DNA of 64,000 nt from Pelagomonas calceolata (Eukaryota > Sar > Pelagophyceae > Pelagomonadales > Pelagomonadaceae). Of the stretch, positions 30,406-38,873 are shown one piece after another. The stretch is from contig CAKKNE010000003.1 of NCBI GenBank assembly GCA_918797485.1, forward strand, positions 186,001 to 250,000, given 5' to 3'. Numbering within the stretch: position 1 is the stretch's first letter; each line of letters opens with the position of its first letter. Position numbers and translations under genes: made by a program. The notes beneath the pieces are model-generated. The model saw only the letters and a list, made by a program, of their open reading frames with translations, searched no databases and had not been told where the DNA came from.

Positions 30406-30854
30406 CTACCGCGCCGTCGACGTGAGGCGCCGCTGGAGCTGCGCGTGCTTGCTCGTCCGCTTCTGGAGGTGCGTCGCGCCGGACCACGCGCTCTGCTTGG
30501 TGTCGGTCTTGAGCGCGTACTCCTTGCAGGCGTCCTGTGTGGTCGTGGCGTCTGTTGGGCCGCTCTGGCGGCGTTTGGGCGTGTCTCGGAGCGAAAACTC
30601 TCGGAGAGCCTCGGGCGCTCTCGCGGCGTCACGTTTGGTTTCTTCTTCGTCGGGCGTCTACGGCCGGCGCCGCAGCGCGAGCGGCCTTTTGGCAGCCCTG
30701 GTGTGTGTTCAGAACCCCCGCGGCGACTAGCGGCCGCGTCACGACGCCGTGTTCTTGGTGGCTGGGGACTCCGAGATCTCGCAGGCAGCGCCTTAGGCTC
30801 CAGGACCTGAGCCAATCGTTTGCATTCCGCTTCAGAGATGGATTGGTTCGGCAT
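30406..30854 (-). CDS. Small basic protein, unrecognised, one frame break
   Basis: About 149 residues start at the ATG at 30854 (MPNQSISEAECKRLAQVLEP). They continue as an Arg/Pro-rich region to about 30620, then shift frame by one missing base into REFSLRDTPKRRQ and QDACKEYALKTDTKQSAWSG, ending with a TAG at 30406. The total length plus one base is a multiple of three. Both halves look protein-like and rival frames do not, but no family is recognised. The strongly basic composition would suit a nucleic-acid-binding or ribosomal role. Confidence 0.4.
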
Positions 30855-31239
30855 CTTAGCCAGGCGCGTCCCGAACAGCGGCTCGCGGATCTACTGGCGT
30901 CAAATCACGCTCTGAGGTCTGTTTTTGGGGCCGAGCGAAATGATAACCGAGACAGCTCGAGAGGTCTCTGTGGGGTCCCGGAGTCAATCCAAGCAACAGC
31001 TCCGCGCCGCGCACCTCAAAAAATCGAATGGACCTAGCGTCGTATAGGTGCTAGCAAGCAGCCAATTTGGCCGCGGCAGCGCGTGCGGCTCAAAACGCTG
31101 GTTATTTTAGGCGTGTGACATAGCCAACCAGTTATTCTTTTGACCGCAACAACGGAGAGCAGCTGGTCACACGTTGCTTCCGCGGCTGCAGCCTTTGCAT
31201 AAGCACACCCAACCGCATAACAAATAAAGCACTAATAAA
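30855..31239. promoter_or_regulatory. Divergent gap with the dispersed element
   Basis: CCTAGCGTCGTATAGGTGCT, continuing AGCAAGC, at 31033-31058 is a minus-orientation copy of the CTAGTGTCTTAC element. No gene is seen. The gap separates the small basic gene from the coiled-coil TM gene. Confidence 0.4.
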
Positions 31240-33312
31240 ATGGCCAGCGCTTTTGATCTCGGGACGCCTGAGGCATTAGCGCCCGGCGCGAAGACCGCGG
31301 GCATCACAGGCAGCACGCAGGACAAGCTCGCAGCCTTCCGGTCGCACGCCTCGGACGACGTCGTGAAGAAGATAAGAGAGGCCACGAAGCTGCTCGAGCA
31401 GCGCCAGGCGGCGCAGGCCGCCGCCCCGGAGCCGCCGGCCGAGGAGGACCACCCGAGCTACATGGAGGGCGCCGCGAAGGAAGTGAAGGCCCTGCCGGAG
31501 GCGCACGCGCCACCCGCCGAGGCCGCCGCGCCGGAGCCCGCCGCGCCCGCGCCGCCGGAGCCGCGGGCGCCGCCAGCGCCGCCCGCGCCAGAGCCCGCGC
31601 CGGCCGCCGACGCCGCCGAGGCCAAGCGCATCGCGGACGCCGAGGCGAAGGAAGGCGCAGCGGAGGAGATGATGGCGAAAGCCAAAGCCATGCTCGCCGC
31701 GGCCGAGAAGGCCGAGGCCGAGGCGAAGGCGCGCGCCGAGGCCGAGGAGACCGCGAGGCGCGAGGCCGAAGCCAAAGCGGCGCGTGACAAGGAGGCAGAA
31801 CTCGAGCGCGCTCGGGCCGAGGCCAAAGAGAAGGCCGAGGCGGACGAGCGCGCGCGCGAGGCGAAGAAGCTCGCGGAGGCCGAGGCCGCCGAGGCAGCGG
31901 CGGCGGCGCGGGAGAAGGAGGCGGAGGAGCGCAGGGCGGCCGAGGAGGAAGCCGCGAAGCGCAAAGCCGCCGCCGAGGAGGCCGAGGCCGCGAAGAAGGC
32001 CGAGGAGGAACGGGCGCGCGCCGAAAAACGCAAAGCCATCGAGGAAGCCGAGCGGAAGCGAGCCGAGGAGGAACGCGTCAGGGCCGCTGAAGAGGCGAAG
32101 GCGCGACGGGAGCAAGAGGAGGCCGAGCGGGAACGGGCCAACGAGGAGCGCCTCGCCGCCGCCGCGCGGGAGGCCGAGGAGCACGAGGAGGCCGCGCGGG
32201 AGCAAGAGGAGGCCGAGCGACGGGAGCACGAGGCGGCGGAGCAAGTCGAGCACGTCGACGAGAAGTTCCTCGAGCCGCCGCCGCCCCGGGACCCGGAGCC
32301 CGAGCCGGCGCCCGAGCCGGAGCCGGCGCCGCCGGTCCACCACGAACCCGAGCACCTGCCGCCCGTGCTGCCGCGGTCGACGACGGCGCCGGCGAAGCTG
32401 ACGGTCGCGACGCGCCTGCCGCAGCCGCCCAACGTCTTGATCATGGAGTACGCGAAGCTGGGCGTCGGCGGCCTGCTGGCGTGTATATTATTATGCGGCT
32501 GGCGCGCGTGCCGCCGCTGCCGGAGTAAACGAAGGCAGTCCGGCGAGATCACGATTACGAAGCGCGCGCCGTCGCCCGTTGTGAAGGAGGCGCGAGGATC
32601 GTCGCGCGCGAGGAAGCTGTCCAAGGCCGACGACGACGACTGGGACGACCTCGAGGGCGGCTGGGGCCCCGCGCCGGCGCCCGCGCCGCGCGCCGCGACG
32701 CCGCCGGCGCGCAAAGCTGTGAGACCTGCGCGCCAGCCCGCGCGGCAGCCGGCGCGGTCCGCGCGGCCGCAGTTGGGGGGAGGCGCGACGCCCGCGCGGT
32801 CCGCCGCGGCCGCGCCGCCCTCGCGGCCCGCGACGACGGCGACGCCGCCGCCGCGGCCCTCGGTGACGCGTGCGTTTCTTCCGCGTCCTTGTTACGCCAT
32901 CGATGCGACGTCGTTCCTGCGACGGCGTCGATGGCGTACCGTCGTGAATCCGCCAGAGAGAGACACACACATGACCTCATTGCTGCTCGGTCTCGCAGGC
33001 ACCGGCTCGCGCGGGGCCTCGGCCGCGCGGCCCGCGGCGCGGCGGCCGGCGGCGAAACCCAAGCCCGCGGCGACGCCCGCGCCGGCGCCGCGGGCGTCCT
33101 CCTTCGACGCGGGCGACGCCTGGGACGCGAACGACGACCTCGACGACATTTTGGGCGACGGCTGGGACGACGACTCGCCGACGTCAAAGAGCGTCTCGCC
33201 GCCGCCGCGGTCGCTGTCGTCTTTGAGTGGCGCCGTGTCGCCGGGCGAGGACTCCGACGACGACTTCTTCGCGAGCCTCGGGATGGAGTCGAAGCCCAAG
33301 TTTCGTAAGTAG
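31240..33312 (+). CDS. Coiled-coil single-pass membrane protein with acidic motifs
   Basis: Exons are 31240-32869 and 32999-33312, giving 647 residues. A Pro/Ala-rich N-terminal region is followed by a long Ala/Glu/Lys/Arg coiled coil (about residues 130-345). A Pro/Glu linker then leads to one TM helix, LGVGGLLACILLCGWRAC, followed by CRRCRSKRR. The C-terminal side carries repeated Asp/Trp motifs: DDDDWDDLEGGWG, DDLDDILGDGWDDD and DSDDDFFASLGM. They resemble the acidic-Trp tails used by trafficking adaptors to bind coat proteins. The role is inferred only. The topology would place the coiled coil on the opposite membrane face from the acidic motifs. Confidence 0.75.
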   Translation: MASAFDLGTPEALAPGAKTAGITGSTQDKLAAFRSHASDDVVKKIREATKLLEQRQAAQAAAPEPPAEEDHPSYMEGAAKEVKALPEAHAPPAEAAAPEPAAPAPPEPRAPPAPPAPEPAPAADAAEAKRIADAEAKEGAAEEMMAKAKAMLAAAEKAEAEAKARAEAEETARREAEAKAARDKEAELERARAEAKEKAEADERAREAKKLAEAEAAEAAAAAREKEAEERRAAEEEAAKRKAAAEEAEAAKKAEEERARAEKRKAIEEAERKRAEEERVRAAEEAKARREQEEAERERANEERLAAAAREAEEHEEAAREQEEAERREHEAAEQVEHVDEKFLEPPPPRDPEPEPAPEPEPAPPVHHEPEHLPPVLPRSTTAPAKLTVATRLPQPPNVLIMEYAKLGVGGLLACILLCGWRACRRCRSKRRQSGEITITKRAPSPVVKEARGSSRARKLSKADDDDWDDLEGGWGPAPAPAPRAATPPARKAVRPARQPARQPARSARPQLGGGATPARSAAAAPPSRPATTATPPPRPSVTRAFLPRPCYAIDATSFLRRRRWRTVVNPPERDTHMTSLLLGLAGTGSRGASAARPAARRPAAKPKPAATPAPAPRASSFDAGDAWDANDDLDDILGDGWDDDSPTSKSVSPPPRSLSSLSGAVSPGEDSDDDFFASLGMESKPKFRK
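32870..32998 (+). mobile_element. Introner-like intron with inverted core arms
   Basis: This is a 129-bp intron from GTGCGTTTC to GGTCTCGCAG. The arms TACGCCATCGA (32893-32903) and TCGATGGCGTA (32938-32948) are perfect inverted repeats. The intron length is a multiple of three with no stop, so retention would also be readable. No target duplication is visible. Confidence 0.6.
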
Positions 33313-33323
33313 GTTTAGTTGAT

Positions 33324-34010
33324 TTATTTCTCCCGCTCGAGGACGAGTAGCACCGTCCCCTCGTTCGACGTGATCTGCTCCATCACGGTCTCGAAGGGCT
33401 GCATGTCGCACGGAGCTAATGTCCGCCGCCACTTCGTGTTCGCGCCGTCGAGCGGGAACATGGCGTTGCCGTAGACGATCGTCGACGAAATCGCGGAGCA
33501 CGCGCGCAGGACGTCGCCCGGCCTTATATCCCTTTGTTCCCCCGAGCCTCCCGGCCTCACCTCCGCTACGACAATACTGCCGCCACCCCCTTCCTCGAGG
33601 ATGACGCCGAGCGGCAAAGTCAGTTCTCTTTGGAAGACGACCGACTTCCCGGCACCGTACCATGGCGACCACTCAGCTGGGGTCCTCCGCTTGGATCCGT
33701 CTTCCTGCACGAGTTCGATAGCCCCCGCGAACGCGGAGCCCGTCCACTCGAGGGCTTCCGAGGGAGAGACTCCCGCGACCGTTTTCGGTTTTGATTGCGC
33801 CGGCGGCTCCGGCGCGGGCGGCGGTGCGAGCTCCGCCTCCATGGCCGCCTCCATCGCGTTCGCCTCGCGGCGTAGTGCTGCCGCCTCCGCCAGGAGATCC
33901 TCTGATGTCGCTGCGGCTGCGCTTGATGCCCCCCGCAAACGCGGTCGTCGCAGGCTGGGGCGCAGCGAGGCTGCGTTCATGAAGAGCATCGCAATGCATG
34001 GCGACCGCAT
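33324..34010 (-). CDS. PDZ-domain protein, probably plastid
   Basis: The protein has 228 residues from the ATG at 34010. The N-terminus is Ser/Ala/Arg-rich (LRPSLRRPRLRGASSAAAAT), like a plastid or mitochondrial presequence. A short coiled coil follows (LLAEAAALRREANAMEA). The C-terminal half has a PDZ-like fold: LPLGVILEEGGGG, SIVVAEVRPGGSGEQ, and DIRPGDVLRACS, the usual PDZ glycine and acidic turn. The partner is unknown. It is convergent with the gene ending at 33312. Confidence 0.75.
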   Translation of the reverse strand: MRSPCIAMLFMNAASLRPSLRRPRLRGASSAAAATSEDLLAEAAALRREANAMEAAMEAELAPPPAPEPPAQSKPKTVAGVSPSEALEWTGSAFAGAIELVQEDGSKRRTPAEWSPWYGAGKSVVFQRELTLPLGVILEEGGGGSIVVAEVRPGGSGEQRDIRPGDVLRACSAISSTIVYGNAMFPLDGANTKWRRTLAPCDMQPFETVMEQITSNEGTVLLVLEREK

Positions 34011-34687
34011 GGTCTTCCAGGATTTATTGGGCTGCCCCAGTTTGGAAGAGGGAGATGATCGATGACAAGGCTAGAGCCGCGACGCGCGCCCCGCGAATGA
34101 ATCACCGTCATTGACGGCTCCGGCGTATCGGGAAGTGATGGCTCGCTTTGGGGCAGGCTCCGAGCTTGTTGCTTGCTCGCGACCGCGGCCGACGCGGCTC
34201 CCATCAGGAACCTTGGTACTCCTACTCGACGCGGTCTTTTCGAAAGGGCGCGTTTTTTGTGTGTTCTTGGGATCAAAGGCGGGCGTGTGGCGCCCGTGCC
34301 GCCGGGGAATATTCCAACGGGCCTAAAATTTGACCAAGGGCGCGAAGAGCTCGGCACGACGTTGGGCTGCTGCAGCCTCACATACATAACCACAGTACGT
34401 CTTCGTGTCCTCAAAGCTGCCTTTGACTGCCAGCTACCCGCTCGACACGAAAACGCGGCTCACGCGGGCGACGCGATCGGCTAAACAGCCATTTGTCTGC
34501 TGGCCGCTTCTTCTCTGATTTCGCGCACGACCGCGCTGCGGTAATACGTGAAAAGCAGCCAAGGATGCGCCGCGACCGTGCTGAGTAGCCTGGCAGCGGA
34601 AACCGGCCCGTCCGGCGCTCAGCCGATGAAAGCTGGTCGCGCCGAATTATCTCGACGACAGACTCGCCACGCAGGTCAACGAAAAGA
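34011..34687. other. Divergent intergenic region
   Basis: No gene is seen between the PDZ gene and the second LHC gene. A short perfect palindrome, CCGTCATTGACGG, lies near 34107. The dispersed CTAGTGTCTTAC element is not evident here. Confidence 0.5.
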
Positions 34688-35584
34688 ATGAAGCTCCACC
34701 TCAGCCTCCTCGCCCTGCCCGCCGCGACGCGGGCCCTCATCCCGACGGGCTCCAAGCCCGTGCCGCCGCCGATGCGCGTCGCGACGGCGGAGCTCTTCGA
34801 GTCCCAGGAGCCGCTCCTCGACACGCTGTCGAAGAAGCGCCGCCGCCGCCGCCGCGCGCCCGCCGCCGTCGACCTCGCGGGCGGCCTCGACGCGCTGCCC
34901 GCACGAAGCAGCGGCGAAGCATCATCGCGCCGCGGGCGCGCGCAGATGCAGCGCCGCGACGACGCGCCGCTCACGACGATGGGCCGCCGCGCGCGGCGCC
35001 TGCGTTTTGCTGGAGCCGCCCCGCTCCACGGCTGGGTGCCCGACGTGGCCCAGTTCTGCTACGGCTTACCTGGGGCCTTGGCGCCGATGGGCGACTTCGA
35101 TCCTCTGAAGTTATCGAAGCAGACGATAAGCACGGTGCGGCGCTACCGCGAGGCCGAGGTCATGCACGGCCGCGTGGCCATGGTGGCCTTCGTCGGCTTT
35201 TTAGTTGGGGAGCACGGCGCGCACCAGGTCCTGGACGTGGAACCCTCCCTGACGCACGACGCTCTGCTCCTGAAGACGCCCGGCCTCCTGCTCGGTGCGC
35301 TCGCAACAGTAGTAGGCGTCTGCGAGGCCTACCGCGCGGCGCGCGGCTGGGTGACGCCCGAGTCGCCGGAGCAGGTCTGGGAGATGCGCGACTCGTACTA
35401 CCCCGGCGACATCGGCTTCGATCCTCTCCGATTGGCGCCGGCCGACGCGTCGGGCTTCGCGACGATGGCGACGAGGGAATTGCAGCACGGGCGGCTCGCG
35501 ATGATCGCGTTCATGGGCCTCGTCGCGCAGGAGTACCAGACGCACGAGACCGTCTCGGACTCGCTCGCGAAGCTGCTCGCGTGA
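34688..35584 (+). CDS. Light-harvesting chlorophyll-binding protein with long basic leader
   Basis: The protein has 298 residues. The family block GLPGALAPMGDFDPLKLS precedes helix 1 (YREAEVMHGRVAMVAFVGF). Helix 3 is TRELQHGRLAMIAFMGLVAQ, with the Glu, His and Arg pattern of chlorophyll ligands. Between the N-terminal leader and the first block lie about 90 residues rich in Arg (KKRRRRRRAPAAVDL, RRARRLRFAGAAP). Typical FCPs have no such segment; it could be a real extension or an unrecognised intron. The protein binds pigment in the thylakoid membrane. Confidence 0.88.
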   Translation: MKLHLSLLALPAATRALIPTGSKPVPPPMRVATAELFESQEPLLDTLSKKRRRRRRAPAAVDLAGGLDALPARSSGEASSRRGRAQMQRRDDAPLTTMGRRARRLRFAGAAPLHGWVPDVAQFCYGLPGALAPMGDFDPLKLSKQTISTVRRYREAEVMHGRVAMVAFVGFLVGEHGAHQVLDVEPSLTHDALLLKTPGLLLGALATVVGVCEAYRAARGWVTPESPEQVWEMRDSYYPGDIGFDPLRLAPADASGFATMATRELQHGRLAMIAFMGLVAQEYQTHETVSDSLAKLLA

Positions 35585-36057
35585 GGGTCGTTTTCCTCCC
35601 GGTGCGTAAGAGTGCTTCCATAGTCTTTGTCGCGGCGGTGGGCGTCTCCAGGCTCGCGTCGGCTCGCGTCCATCGAACCCCGGATTCATCATCCTACGGG
35701 CACGTGGCCTGTTTTTTTCGACATGTACCGAGGCCTGCGGGTACGGGGACGCATCTGTGCTCAGGCTTGCTAGTGTGTTACGGCCGCTAGCTGCTTGTGA
35801 AGGACCGCCGCGACTGTTTGCGAGCCTCCGCGGCTGGCGTGACAAACCGCACGCAGCATCGGTCATCAGTTGCATCTGTGAAGCGCTCCCAGAAAGCTGT
35901 CGCCGCGTGGGGCGTCCACAGAGGTGCAGCAGCACACACTGCAAAGAGAGCATTTGCATCGCTGAGTGCCGTACGCGTTGAGCGCGGCCCTAAGACGTCG
36001 TCGGCGCGCGTAGAACAGGGCTGCAAAGCAGCACACTAGCCTACAAAGAAAGCAACG
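35585..36057. promoter_or_regulatory. Upstream region of UTP7 with the dispersed element
   Basis: GCTTGCTAGTGTGTTACGGC followed by CGCTAGC at 35765-35791 is a clear copy of the element, about 270 bp upstream of the start codon. No other feature is seen. Confidence 0.5.
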
Positions 36058-37616
36058 ATGATGCGCCGCCAGCGAAGGAGAGAACAGCACGTGCGCCAGA
36101 CCTACAACGACACCGCGGCGCGCTACGAGCAGACGGATGAAGGTTTGTTGGAGCCCGAGACGCCGACGGAGCGCACGCACAAGACGCAGCAGAAGGCTAT
36201 TGTCGAAGCGACGTCCGCGAACGCCGCGGCCAACGCCTGGCGCAAGGCCTTGCCGAAGGGGCCCTACGGTATTAACGTCGCGAGGACGGGGCGCCATGCC
36301 GTTTGTTATGGAGCGGGCGGCCGCGTGGAGGTCCTAGATTTACACAGAAACGTGCGCACGGCCGAGGTGCGCTGCGGCGAAGTTTGTCGAGCGGCGACGT
36401 TTTTGCATGATGAGACCATGGTCGCAGTAGCACAGAGGAAGTACGTCTACGTCTACGACCAGGACGGCGCCGAGGTCCATAGGATGGCGAAGCATCTCGA
36501 GCCGGAGCACTTGTCCTACCTCCCGTTCCACTTCTTATTGGCATCAGCGGGCCACGCGGGCTGGCTGAAATATAACGACGTCTCGACGGGCCAGTTCGTC
36601 GCCGAGCACAACACGAAAGCGGGCGCGCCGCGATCATTAGCGCAGAACCCCCAGACCGCCGTGTTATGTCTGGGCCACGGCAACGGCGTCTGCTCGCTCT
36701 GGTCGCCGGCGCAGTCCAAGCCGCTCGCGCGGTTGTTATGTCATCGCGGGGCGGTTTTGATCCAGTGTCCGTCCGTCCGAACGCCATCGACGCGGCGCCG
36801 CCTCGGCCGCGTCTGACGCCATCGATGCGACACTTCCACGCATAGGTCGACGCCGTCGCGTGCGCGTTCGACGGGACCTATCTAGCGACGGGCGGCATGG
36901 ATGGCTTTGTTAAAGTGTGGGACTGTCGAACATGGAGGGCCGTCAAGGAGCTGCGGTTGAGTGGACGCGCCCCGGTCTCCCTGGCGTTTTCGCAGACGGG
37001 CCGCATCGCCGTCACTTGTGCGAAATCGGTAGAAATCTACGAGTCCGCAAAGAAGCTCAAGGCCTTTCAACCTTATCTCTCACATAAACTAGATGGTTCC
37101 CACGCCACGAACTCAGTGTTTAGGCCGTTTGAGGACGTTCTGTTGGTTGGCCACGCCTTGGGCGTGGATTCCATCTTGGTGCCCGGTGCGGGCGAGGCGT
37201 CCTACGACGCTATAGATGGGGATGATCCATATAGATCAAAGAAAGGGCGGAAGACGGCCGTGGTAAGGGGTTTGCTCGACAAACTACCCATAGAGACTAT
37301 AACATTACAAGGAGCGGGCTTCGTCGGTACGGTGGAGCGCGACGCCGCCGCCGCCGACAAGGAGCGACGCGCCTTGGAGGAGGACGCGAATGCCGCCTTA
37401 TCAAAACGTATCAAGGAAAAGAAAAAGACGCGCGGCCGGTCGAAGCTCAAGGCCAAGCTCAAGAAGCGCATGAAGAACGTCGTCTCGAAGGAGACGCAAT
37501 TACTAAAGGAGAAGCTCGCCGCTCGTAAAAAGAAGCAGGCTGATTCTGTTGCGGTTCAGGAGGCGGCGCCGACGACGGCGCTCGATCGGTTGTTCGCGCG
37601 GAGTAGTCGACGGTAA
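36058..37616 (+). CDS. UTP7: UTP7/WDR46 (BING4), small-subunit processome WD40 protein
   Basis: Exons are 36058-36753 and 36846-37616, giving 488 residues. The N-terminal helix (HVRQTYNDTAARYEQTDEG) and the WD40 repeats match the UTP7/WDR46 family; YLATGGMDGFVKVWDCRTW is formed across exon 2. The C-terminal BING4CT region includes DDPYRSKKGRKTAVVRGLL and KLPIETITL, diagnostic for the family, then Lys-rich helices. It acts in the nucleolus in U3-dependent 18S rRNA processing. Splicing joins CHRGA to VDAVACAFDG in frame. Confidence 0.9.
36754..36845 (+). mobile_element. Introner-like intron with two direct cores
   Basis: This is a 92-bp intron from GTTTTGATCC to CGCATAG. Two direct copies of the core are present, ACGCCATCGACGCGGCG at 36781-36797 and ACGCCATCGATGCGAC at 36816-36831. 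The right end TTCCACGCATAG resembles the introner end TTCCACACAG. The target duplication is not recognisable. Confidence 0.65.
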
Positions 37617-37832
37617 GTGGTTTGTGCGTTAGTCCTCGGCCTTTTCATAGCGGGTCGCGGCGATGGCGTTGTGGGGGGTGTGGCCTTGGCTCACCTCTGT
37701 TACGGCGCTACTCCAGTAGGACTACTGGGCGGAGAACCGGGGGGCGACAGTGCGCGTCGCCGATTCATTGGCGGCGGGCGCGGGCTGCGTCGTTCATAAT
37801 AGCACACTTCTGTCCAAGGAGCACTGGGCCAG

Positions 37833-38375
37833 CACGGCTACTCGTTCACGACGACGGCCGAGCGCGAGATCGTCCGCGACATCAAGGAGAAGCTCACGTA
37901 CATCGCCCTCGACTTCGACCAGGAGATGAAGACGGCCGCCGAGTCCAGCGCCCTCGAGAAGTCCTACGAGCTCCCCGACGGCAACGTGATTGTGATCGGC
38001 AACGAGCGCTTCCGCTGCCCGGAAGTGCTCTTCCAGCCGTCCTTCATCGGCAAGGAGGCCTCCGGCGTCCACGACTGCACGTTCCAGACGATCATGAAGT
38101 GCGACGTCGACATCCGCAAGGACCTCTACGCGAACATCGTGCTCTCGGGCGGCACGACCATGTTCCCCGGCATCGGCGAGCGCATGACCAAGGAGCTCAC
38201 GGCGCTCGCGCCCTCGACGATGAAGATTAAAGTGGTGGCGCCTCCCGAGCGCAAGTACTCCGTCTGGATCGGCGGCTCCATCCTCTCGTCGCTCTCCACG
38301 TTCCAGTCGATGTGGATCTCCAAGGCCGAGTACGACGAGTCCGGCCCGGCCATCGTGCACCGCAAGTGCTTCTAA
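37833..38375 (+). pseudogene. Actin, 5'-truncated fragment (C-terminal half)
   Basis: The fragment has 180 residues from [20 protein letters not shown] to the standard end [10 protein letters not shown], a near-perfect actin C-terminal half. Actins are about 375 residues, so roughly the first 195 are missing. The homology begins right after CCAG at 37832, which could be a 3' splice site. No actin coding sequence lies in the 216 bp back to the UTP7 stop. Because the remaining half is perfectly conserved, the truncation is recent, or it is an assembly join, or an upstream exon is missing from this contig. It is unlikely to make working actin by itself. Confidence 0.8.
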
Positions 38376-38873
38376 GCACGCCGCGTCGTGGAGATAGGTT
38401 TGCATTAGGGTGAGCCCTCGCGGGCATCCCCGGCGGCCACACCCGCGACACCAACAAGCCTCTCGACGACGCGACCGCACGCAATAACGCGGGCGCTCTC
38501 GGGTTGTAAAAAAACATCTACTACTGATTCTTTTCTCATGTCGCGTCGATGGCGTAATCGCGTCGATGGCGTAAGTGCGGCCTCAGACACTAGCAGCCAG
38601 CAGCTCGGGCTGTGGCGCAGTTGAGCGCTTTTTAGGCCGCTCTGTCGCGCATCCAAGTGCGTCGAACCCTGGAGCAAAGCCCAAAGTGGTCACCCACTGC
38701 GCGGCCCGCAAAATAGAATACCTCGCACGGTGGTAGCACTGTTTGGAGTTTTTTGTCGTTGGTGCTGTCGGACAAATTTACCACCCGCGCGCGGCCTACC
38801 AGAGCCTAGCAAGCACCGTCAGAGTCGCACGCAGCTATAAACAGCGCACGGCGCACGTCGTCAACGCGGAACG
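38376..38873. other. Intergenic region with tandem introner cores
   Basis: Two 17-bp tandem units beginning CGCGTCGATGGCGTAA lie at 38542-38558 and 38559-38575. CAGACACTAGCAG at 38584-38596 is a partial copy of the dispersed promoter element. A stretch at 38608-38682 has weak tRNA-like pairing but is not accepted as a tRNA. Confidence 0.55.

Noticed and set aside
30352-30810. Plus-strand open frame of 152 codons
   Set aside because: Shadow of the minus-strand basic gene; the minus-strand frames have more protein-like sequence.
38608-38682. tRNA-like sequence beginning GGGCTGTGGCGCAGTTGAGCG
   Set aside because: Acceptor ends pair partly, but the D-loop is too short and the anticodon and T arms do not form properly.
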